A stretch of 64,000 bases of DNA from Methanofollis ethanolicus (lineage in GTDB: Archaea > Halobacteriota > Methanomicrobia > Methanomicrobiales > Methanofollaceae). The translations under genes were made by a program, and so were the position numbers. This document shows positions 8,937 to 16,295 of this stretch, one piece after another. Location of the stretch: positions 2,209,470-2,273,469 of the forward strand of contig NZ_BCNW01000001.1 in assembly GCF_001571385.1 (NCBI RefSeq), written 5' to 3'. The notes under the pieces are model-generated. The model was not told the DNA's origin. It saw only the letters and a list, made by a program, of their open reading frames with translations, and made no database searches. Positions within the stretch are counted from its first letter, which is position 1. Each line of letters begins with the position of its first letter.

Positions 8937-8972
8937 GTAAACAAAGTGAACACGGTGGACAAAGTAGACACC
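8937..8972. repeat. Four tandem 9-bp repeats (GTRRACAMV)
   Basis: GTAAACAAA, GTGAACACG, GTGGACAAA and GTAGACACC stand head to tail in the gap between the convergent Schlafen-like and orc1 genes. The array could be a protein-binding iteron set near the initiator gene. It is also what a short coding repeat (V-N/D-K/T) would look like, but no gene spans it. Confidence 0.55.
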
Positions 8973-9073
8973 TCACTTTTTCCGAGACCAATTCAAATCT
9001 AGCGTGATCTTGGCCCACGACACAGAGACATCTCTCTAAGACTCCCCGAACTCCTCCGAGAGGGCGACCGCGA

Positions 9074-10273
9074 TCACCGCCCACCATCATATCGACACTT
9101 TCCATCGTCCGCAACACCGGCCGGAGACACAACCGATACCTCCGCCGAACCAGAAGGAGCGATCACCTCCCCCACGCCGTCCCTCACCTCGATCACCCGC
9201 GTCCTCCCCTTCCCCTGCCGCACCGCGAGGTCCACGAGGCGCAGGTGCTCCAACTTCTTCAGCCTCTCGTGGAAGGTCGTGTAACTCGTCCTCCCCCCTG
9301 CGCAGACCCGCTCGTACGCCATCCCGGCCGTCACCGGCCCGCCTCCCTCCCGCTCCAGGGCGAGGACCGCGTCGAGCACCGCCCTCTCCCCCGCCGCGAG
9401 GGACCGCACTGCAATCGCCACATGCAGGTGCCGGGAGAGGGAGTACGCCGTCAGCACGTCCTCGACCGTCACCTCGGTCCTCGCCTCCTTCTCCGCCGCA
9501 AGCACCGCCCTCTTCACCATGTCCAGACCGATCCGCAGGTCGCCGCAGGCCATCGTCCGCTCCACCAGGAGGTCCATCGCCGCCGGCGGCAGCACGCCCG
9601 GGTACAGCCCGACCAGCACGCGCTCGCCGATGATGCCCCGCACTTCGTCGGCGGTGTAGGGCGGGAAGGCAACCTCGTTCGGGCAGAGCACCGAAAACGT
9701 CGGGCGGTCGAGGTCGCGGAGGAGGTCGAACGCCGGGCACGAGACGGTCATCCACACCCCGGTCCGTGCGCCCGGATAACTCTCGTGGAGGCGGAGGATG
9801 GCGGCGAGCACCTCGTTCAGCACGCCGTCGGGGAGGAGTGCGTCGGCGTCGTCGAGGCAGACGACGAGAACCGCCTCGCGCGTGGCCAGGAGGTGCCCCA
9901 CCTCGTCGACGATCTTGGTGTAGGGCACGCCGACCGCCGGGGGTTTGTGGCCCGCGATCCCCTCGTAGATGCGGGCGAAGACCGCCGGCCGCGTCCTGTC
10001 CTTCTGGCAGGAGACGAGGACGGGCACGACCATCTGCGTCGTCTCCTCGACCTCGGCGAAGATGCGGCGGACAGCGGTGGTCTTCCCCGTGCCGGGCGGT
10101 CCCCGGAGGACGGTGTTGAGGGGGCGGGTGCCGCGGAGGGCGGGCCGCAGGGCGAAGGCGAGGTCTTTGACCTGGGTGTCGCGGTAGTTGAACTGTTCGG
10201 GGAGGCGGTCGAACTCGAAGAGGTCGGGGTCGCGGAAGAGCGTCTGGTCGCTCATGAGGAGGGAGGGTGTCAT
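9074..10273 (-). CDS. Orc1/Cdc6-family replication initiator AAA+ ATPase
   Basis: The 399-residue length is normal for archaeal Orc1/Cdc6. It shows Walker A GPPGTGKTT (58-66), Walker B VVCLDDAD (137-144), sensor motifs further on, and a C-terminal winged helix (SYTTFHERLKKLEHLRLV). A TATATA at 10296-10301 lies 23 bp before ATG 10273, fitting a leaderless transcript and favouring that start over the internal Met7. Its place in a block with a primase-helicase suggests an element-borne copy, but a chromosomal initiator cannot be excluded. I see no clear canonical ORB element beside it. Confidence 0.9.
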   Translation of the reverse strand: MTPSLLMSDQTLFRDPDLFEFDRLPEQFNYRDTQVKDLAFALRPALRGTRPLNTVLRGPPGTGKTTAVRRIFAEVEETTQMVVPVLVSCQKDRTRPAVFARIYEGIAGHKPPAVGVPYTKIVDEVGHLLATREAVLVVCLDDADALLPDGVLNEVLAAILRLHESYPGARTGVWMTVSCPAFDLLRDLDRPTFSVLCPNEVAFPPYTADEVRGIIGERVLVGLYPGVLPPAAMDLLVERTMACGDLRIGLDMVKRAVLAAEKEARTEVTVEDVLTAYSLSRHLHVAIAVRSLAAGERAVLDAVLALEREGGGPVTAGMAYERVCAGGRTSYTTFHERLKKLEHLRLVDLAVRQGKGRTRVIEVRDGVGEVIAPSGSAEVSVVSPAGVADDGKCRYDGGR

Positions 10274-10337
10274 GGGAGAGGGGTGGCGGTCGGGGTATAT
10301 AGGGGTGGGCCGTGTGCGGGGTGAATGTGAACGGCCT

Positions 10338-10580
10338 TCACCCCCACCCGATCACCTTCACCACCACGGCGACGATACCGCCGACGACCCCGCCCGCGCC
10401 GGCGGCGATCTGGCGTTCCCGCCGTTCCTCCCCTGCCGCCTCGCTCCGCCACCCTTCGAGGGCGCGGAGGCGGCCCTCCATCTCGGCGTCGCGGTCTTTC
10501 ATCTCGGCCAGGGTCCGGCAGATCCATTTCACGTCTCGGGCGGTCTCGACGACCAGTTCCCGGGTGCTCTTCTCGGGCAT
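10338..10580 (-). CDS. Small coiled-coil/transmembrane protein, 80 residues
   Basis: The frame is open far upstream, but the sequence becomes protein-like only from the ATG at 10580 (MPEKSTRELVVETARDVKW). About 50 charged helical residues are followed by a Gly/Val/Ala-rich membrane segment (GAGGVVGGIVAVVVKVIGW) at the very C-terminus. This resembles the short XhlA/BhlA-type holin-associated proteins of bacterial phages in size and layout. That likeness is structural only. It would be tail-anchored with the coiled coil in the cytoplasm. Confidence 0.6.
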   Translation of the reverse strand: MPEKSTRELVVETARDVKWICRTLAEMKDRDAEMEGRLRALEGWRSEAAGEERRERQIAAGAGGVVGGIVAVVVKVIGWG

Positions 10581-10616
10581 GATTGAAGAAACCTCTCCGC
10601 GGTCAAGGTAGATTAA

Positions 10617-10633
10617 TATTACTTGTGGTAATA
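10617..10633. promoter_or_regulatory. Inverted repeat TATTAC-N5-GTAATA in a divergent promoter region
   Basis: Perfect 6-bp arms with a 5-bp spacer lie in the 105-bp gap between the divergent genes starting at 10580 (minus) and 10686 (plus). It overlaps the only AT-rich stretch there, where TATA boxes would lie. A shared operator is plausible. Confidence 0.45.
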
Positions 10634-10685
10634 GTTCTCTCCAGCCTGTGATGGACCCGGGACCTCCAGGCAGGAGATCGAACAC

Positions 10686-11189
10686 ATGGCAGACTTTGCC
10701 CTGTCCACCACGAACAAGACGTCGGTGCGGAAACTGACCGTGCCGATCGAGGATGCTGCCACTTTCAATGGCATCATCGAGAATGTCCTGACGAACAACC
10801 CCTGGGGCTGCACCTCCTGGGAGGGAGCGGGCGTCTCGCACGACCCGGTCGAGAAGGCCGGCGAGGCCTACACGGCCCGGGTCATGTACGAGAACACCCT
10901 CGGCCGCGTCGTCGGCACGGCCGCGGCACGCGCTCCCACTCTCGCCGGGTTCAACGCGGCGAAGACCGAGATCCTCGGGAACACCGCACTCGAGACCGCC
11001 ATCGGCGGTTCCGCGGTCGCCGACCCGGACAGCGAGGCGTACACCTGCCGCCTCAAGTGCCACGCGGCAAACGGCGAGGTGTACTCCGTCGCCTTCACCC
11101 GCACCTCGGTGCGGGTCTCGTCCTACGAGGACGATGCCGTCCTCGCGGCGGTCGAGGCATGGGCAGACGGCGTGGCCGCGCTGGGGTGA
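10686..11189 (+). CDS. Hypothetical 167-residue protein of the mobile block
   Basis: ATG 10686 follows GGAG about 10 bases upstream. The protein has no signal peptide or membrane segment and is rich in Ala, Thr and Val with regular beta/alpha alternation (SVRKLTVPIEDAATFNGII, TLGRVVGTAAARAPT, VYSVAFTRTSVRVSSY). Two Cys near residue 122 (CRLKC) could bind metal. I do not recognise a family. A structural or accessory protein of an archaeal virus-like element is possible but unproven. A T-tract at 11217-11223 after the stop probably terminates it. Confidence 0.6.
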   Translation: MADFALSTTNKTSVRKLTVPIEDAATFNGIIENVLTNNPWGCTSWEGAGVSHDPVEKAGEAYTARVMYENTLGRVVGTAAARAPTLAGFNAAKTEILGNTALETAIGGSAVADPDSEAYTCRLKCHAANGEVYSVAFTRTSVRVSSYEDDAVLAAVEAWADGVAALG

Positions 11190-11283
11190 GAGGGGATCTT
11201 CCCCCCTCCCTGACCTCTTTTTTCGTGGTTCTGTCCGGGAATACGGGCAGGATGGGCTTCTTTTCAGAAACGACCAATGAGAG

Positions 11284-11311
11284 ATTATTTCGGTATTCGA
11301 CAGGAAATAAT
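11284..11311. repeat. 28-bp inverted repeat ATTATTTC-N12-GAAATAAT
   Basis: The 8-bp arms are perfect and extend poorly into the spacer. The site stands in a 164-bp gap between the hypothetical gene ending at 11189 and a decayed gene. Its 28-bp length is that of Xer dif sites, but I see no match to known archaeal dif sequences. Confidence 0.4.
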
Positions 11312-11353
11312 GCGTTTTCATCAGGGCGGAGACGGCGAAGACGCGGGGCTTGA

Positions 11354-11635
11354 GTGTGCTCAGGCAGCGGGCCGAGCACGGCGAGGGGGGGGCTGTCGAA
11401 TGCGGAGATCAGGCAGATCACCCGTCTGGACCGGTATCAGGTGGTGCGGCTGATAAAAGAGTTGCAGCGCGAGAACCCTGCGGTTGTCCGCGAGGGTGTG
11501 GGAAAGGGCAGCCGGTATCGGCACCTGCCGGGCGGGCGCGAACGCCGGGTTCTGTGGTCTGCACATGTCTCTCTTGTGGGAGGGGACCGCACGGTCATCG
11601 TGTGCTCGTCTCACGGTACACGGTGGACACCGTGA
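11354..11635 (+). pseudogene. Remnant of a winged-helix (Schlafen/helicase-type C-terminus) gene, frameshifted at poly-G
   Basis: The frame gives LSNAEIRQITRLDRYQVV followed by a basic wing (REGVGKGSRYRHL), the normal end of COG2865-like or related regulators. Just upstream, a different frame reads LRQRAEHGEGG, which would join naturally if one G of the G7 run at 11384-11390 were changed. No start, no N-terminal domains and no continuation are present. It looks like the 3' debris of a second Schlafen-type gene. A sequencing error in the G run would restore only a fragment. Confidence 0.5.
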
Positions 11636-11660
11636 TCCTCTCACCGCGAAACAGCGAGGT

Positions 11661-11801
11661 TCACTCTTTCCTGTACTCGTCACCTTTGCAGACGCGGCAC
11701 GGCGGGAGGGTGTCGGTGGTGTGGTCGAGGGTGAGGACCTTTCCGCACCCGAGGCAGAGGTATCTGCCCGTGCCCGGTCTGTCGCCTGATGTGTATGACA
11801 T
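11661..11801 (-). CDS. 46-residue zinc-ribbon protein
   Basis: The ATG at 11801 opens a 46-residue frame beginning MSYTSGDRPGTGRYLCLGCG, followed about 20 residues later by a second Cys pair (PPCRVC), and ending GDEYRKE. The two CxxC knuckles and the GDRPGTG lead-in match the small zinc-ribbon proteins found across archaea and bacteria. Its exact role is unknown; rubredoxin-like metal binding is expected. It runs antiparallel to the decayed frame on the plus strand. Confidence 0.75.
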   Translation of the reverse strand: MSYTSGDRPGTGRYLCLGCGKVLTLDHTTDTLPPCRVCKGDEYRKE

Positions 11802-12129
11802 AAAGAGAGAACGGAGTTAGGTCCGATAAAGGTGGGCTGTGCGGGGGCTGAAAGTGTGGGGTGAATCTGCCGACGGCCCGCAGTGCTCGCAGCACACCAG
11901 GGGCCTCCTCCCCGATCTGGGTGGGTGGGCTTCGTCGCTCCTGCTCCTCGCCGGCGGCTGTGCCGTGTCCTCGCAGAGCACCGTGCCGCCGGCACCGTGC
12001 TCCGTTCGGGGGCGAAACCCAATGCTCCCCATTATTGGGACCAAAAAATATTCTCTCCATTATCCAAATATCCCCGATACGAACTCAAAATGATCATTTT
12101 ATCATTCACAACATTCTGATCAAGATCGT
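11802..12129. other. Gap with no recognisable gene
   Basis: This 328-bp stretch holds no supported gene. It contains an inverted repeat CCCAAT-N10-ATTGGG (12018-12039) and an AT-rich zone (12041-12129) that should hold the promoter of the endonuclease gene. Confidence 0.5.
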
Positions 12130-12825
12130 ATGTATCCCAACGGCCTTTTTGAAGAAGCAGAGGATATAATATCTATTTTACGTGAAAAACTTCCCAAACA
12201 CGTCGATGGAAAAGACGCGATTCTGGAATTAAAAGAGGCCGACTACCAATGGCGCCAGATGGAATGGGTCGGGTGGTATTATGAATACAAGATATTTTCC
12301 GTCCTCTCCGAAACCCTCGGGGGCGCCCTCGGTCCGGCCTATGGAAACACGACATTTGATTATAAGCGGCACCTCGTCTGGGACCTGAAGGCACACCCGA
12401 AACATACGAACAAAGGGACACCAAACGAACCGATGATCCTCAATGATCAGGAAGCAGTCGAGTCGTGTGTTGCGGAGAACGGTGGAGTGGGTTTCATCGT
12501 CGTAAAAGGAGAAGCACAATTCGATAACTCCGGGGAGTTCAAAGTATGGCACGACATCCTAAAAGGCGGGACTTCGGCATACGAACATGAACGGGTCAGG
12601 CGCGGTGCAACGTCCAGAATGAGAAAAGTCGCATTCGACATCGACAGCATCGATGCCTACTTCATAGAGGATCAATCCGTTCTCGATAGGGGTATTGAAG
12701 AAGGGTGGCTGAAATTTTTCCAGAAAGGTATGCGGAATGCCGACGGCAGCCCAAGACGTGCAAAATATGCACTTCGGACCGACAAAGCCCCTCGTTCACT
12801 GAAAGTCGCCTCTGTGAGGTATTGA
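12130..12825 (+). CDS. Putative type II restriction endonuclease
   Basis: The 231-residue protein converges on an adenine/cytosine-N4 methyltransferase 46 bp away, the classic type II pair arrangement. A PD-(D/E)xK-like core is visible around residues 70-95: YGNTTFDYKR followed by HLVWDLKAHP, where D and DLK could supply the metal ligands. It is markedly richer in A/T codons and Lys/Asn than the chromosomal genes nearby, consistent with recent acquisition. I cannot assign a recognition site. The assignment rests on context plus the weak motif. Confidence 0.65.
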   Translation: MYPNGLFEEAEDIISILREKLPKHVDGKDAILELKEADYQWRQMEWVGWYYEYKIFSVLSETLGGALGPAYGNTTFDYKRHLVWDLKAHPKHTNKGTPNEPMILNDQEAVESCVAENGGVGFIVVKGEAQFDNSGEFKVWHDILKGGTSAYEHERVRRGATSRMRKVAFDIDSIDAYFIEDQSVLDRGIEEGWLKFFQKGMRNADGSPRRAKYALRTDKAPRSLKVASVRY

Positions 12826-12871
12826 TCGTTCCTGCCATTCTTCACAGGGAAAAAAAACAGGGAAAAAAAAG

Positions 12872-13930
12872 TTATTCATAAGAAAGAACTGATTGACCTC
12901 TGAGCGTTCCATCACCTACTTTTTTCTTCGGTCTGCCTCGTTTGCCATTGGACTGGCCCAGATTCTTCAGCATCTTCTCAAGGGACCACCGGCCTCGGCC
13001 AAGTTCCTTTTCCAGTATTTCTATCGTGTTTTTCTTTGTTTCGCCGGATTCGATAAGCTGATTGAACCTGATCAGCAGGGCCTTTTTCTCATCTTCGGTC
13101 CATGCCTTGCCCTGGTTCGCCTTCTCCTCGATCTCAGGATCTCTGAGTGTGGACAGAAGACTTCCTGGTTTGATGTTTGTTATTTCTTCGGTTTTCGTAT
13201 CAAACATCGAAGGGGAGATCTCAAAACCCGTCGCCCGGCGATTCAGACCGATAGCAATTTTTGCGGTTGAAAAGCCTCCCAGGAACATATCACAGACCAG
13301 ATCCCCTTCATTGCTACTGTACTGTATCATTTTCGTGAGCAGGGCAGTCGGCAATTCATTCTTGTTTTTCACCTGCCCCGGCTTGTATTCACGGTTGATG
13401 ATCCAGACATCTTCACGGTCCTGATAGTTCAATGAACCATTATCCACTGCTTTTTCCGTAACCCCGAACCGCGATTCCAGATTAAATGTCCTGTTCCCAC
13501 CTGGTTTCTGGTAATAGAGAATGTGATAATGGGACGACACATATTTTTTGCTGGTATAGACTCCGAAATTGTATTTCCAGATTATGTGATTGATTTCTTC
13601 AAGACAGGTCTGCCGAAGAGCAGAGAGAATATGATAGAGGTTCGTATATCCCGAAACAATGTAGATGGATCCACCCGGCTTAAGAATGCGCTCCGCCTCT
13701 TTTATCCAGTTCAGACTAAATTCACCATATTCTGACGCGGGAACTTCGACATACCCTTCAACGACAAAAGCCTCGTTTCTATTATAGTGCAGGTGGAGTT
13801 TATCCCCATTGATGCCATACGGGGGATCGGTGATGATAAGATCGACAGAATTTGATTCTATATGTTTTTTTGCCCCCGATATGCAGTCTTCATTGTAAAA
13901 TTTACCCGTGGGCGTAATTATCGGTTCCAT
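12872..13930 (-). CDS. DNA methyltransferase, DPPY type (N6-adenine or N4-cytosine), type II RM
   Basis: The 352-residue protein has the catalytic motif IV TDPPYGING near residue 35 and the AdoMet-binding motif I (CDMFLGGFSTAKIAIG) about 200 residues later. This is the beta-class order (IV, target recognition, I). A basic C-terminal tail (GRGRWSLEKMLKNLG, then KRGRPKKK) resembles a DNA-binding appendage. It is low in GC compared with the chromosomal genes. It faces the endonuclease tail to tail, and A-rich tracts between them (12849-12871) act as terminators in both directions. The methylated sequence is not readable from this. Confidence 0.9.
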   Translation of the reverse strand: MEPIITPTGKFYNEDCISGAKKHIESNSVDLIITDPPYGINGDKLHLHYNRNEAFVVEGYVEVPASEYGEFSLNWIKEAERILKPGGSIYIVSGYTNLYHILSALRQTCLEEINHIIWKYNFGVYTSKKYVSSHYHILYYQKPGGNRTFNLESRFGVTEKAVDNGSLNYQDREDVWIINREYKPGQVKNKNELPTALLTKMIQYSSNEGDLVCDMFLGGFSTAKIAIGLNRRATGFEISPSMFDTKTEEITNIKPGSLLSTLRDPEIEEKANQGKAWTEDEKKALLIRFNQLIESGETKKNTIEILEKELGRGRWSLEKMLKNLGQSNGKRGRPKKKVGDGTLRGQSVLSYE

Positions 13931-14680
13931 GTGTACGTACCTCCGTGCTGATTCATTTCAATCTGCCGACATTCTGCAAATAGTGATGAGTTCATATCTT
14001 TTTCACCCTTTCTAATCCTTTTCATTTTCTCTTCTTTCCCCGACGTTCCCCCTCAGGGGATGGGCGAGCATCCCCTTCGGGTGAAGTCGGCACACCCGCC
14101 CGCCGCCTCTCGGTCGCTCCTCCCCTCCGGGGCAGTCTGTTGCGATAGGGGGGGTCCGGCGGTCGGTGCGTCAGCACGGGCCGCCGGCGGGGGTAGGGTG
14201 GCGATGAAGGAGGCCGGTCCCCCGGTGAGCCAGTCCACCGCCCGCACCACGTCAGCGGCCGTCCCCTCCCGGATATGCCTGAGTGAGCCACCCGTCGGGC
14301 CGCCTGGTTCTCGGCCACCGGCGCAGGATCGGTTCCGGTCATCGCACACAAAAACGCCGCATGGAGCGAACCGGTAAAGTTGGGCCGTGCACGACCCGAA
14401 AAAGCGCGGCTGAGGCCTCCGGCAGGCCGAAAACCATGGGCGCCGTCCCCCCGTACGGCCCGTGAAAATAGGATCTTTTGTGCCGATGCGCCGCCCGCGG
14501 ACGGTGATGAGAGAGAATCTTTACCCGGACGGCACGGCGATCCAGACTCAGGTACACATGCGGGTATTTTATTACCGTGTGGGGATCAACCTTCAGACAG
14601 GAAAATTACCCTCGCCGAAAAAAAGGCCGGCATTTCCCGGTTATAATAATCAATTCATGCTGTTGGCAGCAGGATAACGG
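13931..14680. other. Long gap without a convincing gene
   Basis: About 750 bp between the methyltransferase and the gat promoter. A minus-strand frame (14053-14349) contains a helix-like piece (LRHIREGTAADVVRAVDWL) that might be a decayed fragment, but composition bias can produce this. The left part carries the right copy of the 12-bp repeat at 14040. Confidence 0.4.
14040..14051. repeat. 12-bp direct repeat, right copy (candidate element boundary)
   Basis: CCGACGTTCCCC is identical to 3534-3545. With that copy it encloses about 10.5 kb holding the primase, orc1 and RM genes. Confidence 0.35.
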
Positions 14681-14687
14681 TTATATA
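14681..14687 (+). promoter_or_regulatory. TATA box of the gat-top operon
   Basis: TTATATA lies 49 bp before the gatC start, predicting transcription from about 14708-14712 and a leader of roughly 20 bases. It is the only clear AT-rich box near this start. Confidence 0.6.
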
Positions 14688-14729
14688 CGTCGGTACAGGG
14701 GTACTTAACTGACATGGGTAGGGACATGC

Positions 14730-14999
14730 ATGGTTTCTGAATCAGACGTGGCACACATTGCCATACTTGCAGATATCGGGATAACCCGCGACGAACTGGC
14801 CGAGTTCACCGGACAGTTCAACGCAATCCTGGAATACTTCGACCTCCTGGACCAGGTCGAGGCGAGCGAAAAACCGGAGGCGGAAAAGATCAATATCTTC
14901 AGGGAAGATGAGGTCGTGCCGTCCCTCACCGTCGCCGCCGCCCTCGATAACGCCGGAGAGACGGAAGACGACTATATCAAGGCCCCGAAGGTGATGTGA
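14730..14999 (+). CDS. gatC: Aspartyl/glutamyl-tRNA amidotransferase subunit C
   Basis: The 89-residue protein matches GatC: an N-terminal VAHIAILADIGITRDE helix, FTGQFNAILEYFDLLDQV, then the extended LREDEV-type segment (NIFREDEVVPSLTVAAAL) and a tail ending KAPKVM. GatC wraps around GatA and stabilises the GatCAB complex, which converts misacylated Asp-tRNA(Asn) and/or Glu-tRNA(Gln). It is the first gene of the run; its stop is directly followed by the GTG of gatA. Confidence 0.95.
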   Translation: MVSESDVAHIAILADIGITRDELAEFTGQFNAILEYFDLLDQVEASEKPEAEKINIFREDEVVPSLTVAAALDNAGETEDDYIKAPKVM

Positions 15000-16295
15000 G
15001 TGGGGAAGATCACCTGTGACGCGGACGACCGCTGGAACGCCTTCATCACCCTCTGCCGCGAGGCGGAGCACGGCGACGGCCCCCTGGCCGGCGTGCCCGT
15101 GGCCGTCAAGGACAACATCTCGACGGCCGGCATCCAGACCTCCTGCGGGTCGGCGGTCCTGAAGGGCTATGTCCCGCCGTACGACGCCTTCGTCGTCGAG
15201 CGCCTGAAGGCCGCCGGGGCCGCCATCGTCGGCAAGACCAACATGGACGAGTTCGGCATGGGCACGACGACCGAGTCGAGCGCCTTCGGGCCGACCACCA
15301 ACCCGGTGGACACGACCCGCGTCCCCGGCGGGTCCTCGGGCGGAAGCGCCGCCGCCGTCGCCGCGGGCATGGTTCCGATGGCCCTCGGCACCGACACAGG
15401 CGGCTCTATCCGCTGCCCCGCCGCCTTCTGCGGCATCGTCGGGCTGAAGCCGACCTACGGCCGCACCTCCCGGTACGGCCTCATCGCCTATGCGAACTCC
15501 CTCGAAGGCATCGGCCCGATGGGGAGGACGGTGGACGACGTCTCCCGCCTGTTTGCGGCGATCGCCGGGCACGACCCCCGCGACGCCACCTCCCTCGACC
15601 GGCCGTACACCCACACGCCTTCGGCCGAGATCAGGGGACTGCGGGTCGGCGTGCCGCATGAGTTCTTCGGCGAAGGCGTCGACCCCGCCGTCGGAAAGAC
15701 CGTCAGGGCGGCGATCGACAGGTTCGCCGACCTCGGCGCCGAGATCGTCGAGTGCTCCATGCCGAGCATGAAGTACGCCCTCGCGGCCTACTATGTCACC
15801 TGCACGAGCGAAGCCTCCTCGAACCTCGCCCGGTTCGACGGCGTCAGGTACGGCCCGGCAAACGACATCATCCCCTCCTGGCACGAGTCATACCAGGAAC
15901 ACCGCAAGACCCACTTCGGCAAGGAGGTGCGCCGCCGCATCATGCTCGGCACCTTCGCCCTCTCCGCCGGGTACTACGGGAAATACTATGCGAAGGCCCA
16001 GGCGGCACGCAAAAACGTCCGCGACGACTTCGCCCGCCTCTTCGCCGACGTGGACGTCGTCGCCGGCCCGACCATGCCGACGACCGCCTTCAGACTCGGC
16101 GAGAAGACCGACCCCCTCTCCATGTACCTCGCCGACATCCTCACCGTCCCGGCAAACCTCGCCGGCGTCCCGGCGATCTCGGTCCCCTGCGGCACCGTGA
16201 GCGGCCTGCCCGTCGGCCTGCAACTCATCGGCAGACACTGCGAGGAGGAGCGGATCATCGACGCCGCCCGTGCCTACGAGGAGGTGAGGGCATGA
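15000..16295 (+). CDS. gatA: Aspartyl/glutamyl-tRNA amidotransferase subunit A
   Basis: The 431-residue amidase begins at GTG 15000, the base after the gatC stop. The amidase signature is complete: VAVKDNIST (catalytic Lys), the Gly/Ser-rich VPGGSSGGSAAAVAAG and the DTGGSIRCPAAFCG segment with the Ser-cisSer-Lys triad residues. GatA releases ammonia from glutamine for the GatB reaction. It is slightly shorter than most bacterial GatA proteins (about 480) at the N-terminus, as is common in archaea. It overlaps gatB by 4 bases. Confidence 0.97.
   Translation: MGKITCDADDRWNAFITLCREAEHGDGPLAGVPVAVKDNISTAGIQTSCGSAVLKGYVPPYDAFVVERLKAAGAAIVGKTNMDEFGMGTTTESSAFGPTTNPVDTTRVPGGSSGGSAAAVAAGMVPMALGTDTGGSIRCPAAFCGIVGLKPTYGRTSRYGLIAYANSLEGIGPMGRTVDDVSRLFAAIAGHDPRDATSLDRPYTHTPSAEIRGLRVGVPHEFFGEGVDPAVGKTVRAAIDRFADLGAEIVECSMPSMKYALAAYYVTCTSEASSNLARFDGVRYGPANDIIPSWHESYQEHRKTHFGKEVRRRIMLGTFALSAGYYGKYYAKAQAARKNVRDDFARLFADVDVVAGPTMPTTAFRLGEKTDPLSMYLADILTVPANLAGVPAISVPCGTVSGLPVGLQLIGRHCEEERIIDAARAYEEVRA

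Noticed and set aside
10338-11321. A 327-codon minus-strand open frame
   Set aside because: Only the last 80 codons (from 10580) look like protein. The rest is the complement of the 167-residue plus-strand gene, kept open by high GC.
14053-14349. A 98-codon minus-strand frame after the methyltransferase
   Set aside because: One helix-like piece only. Three overlapping frames are open here because of GC bias, so coding cannot be argued.
14504-14560. GTGATGA box resembling a C/D-box guide RNA
   Set aside because: No CTGA D box follows within a sensible distance and no inner C'/D' pair is present.
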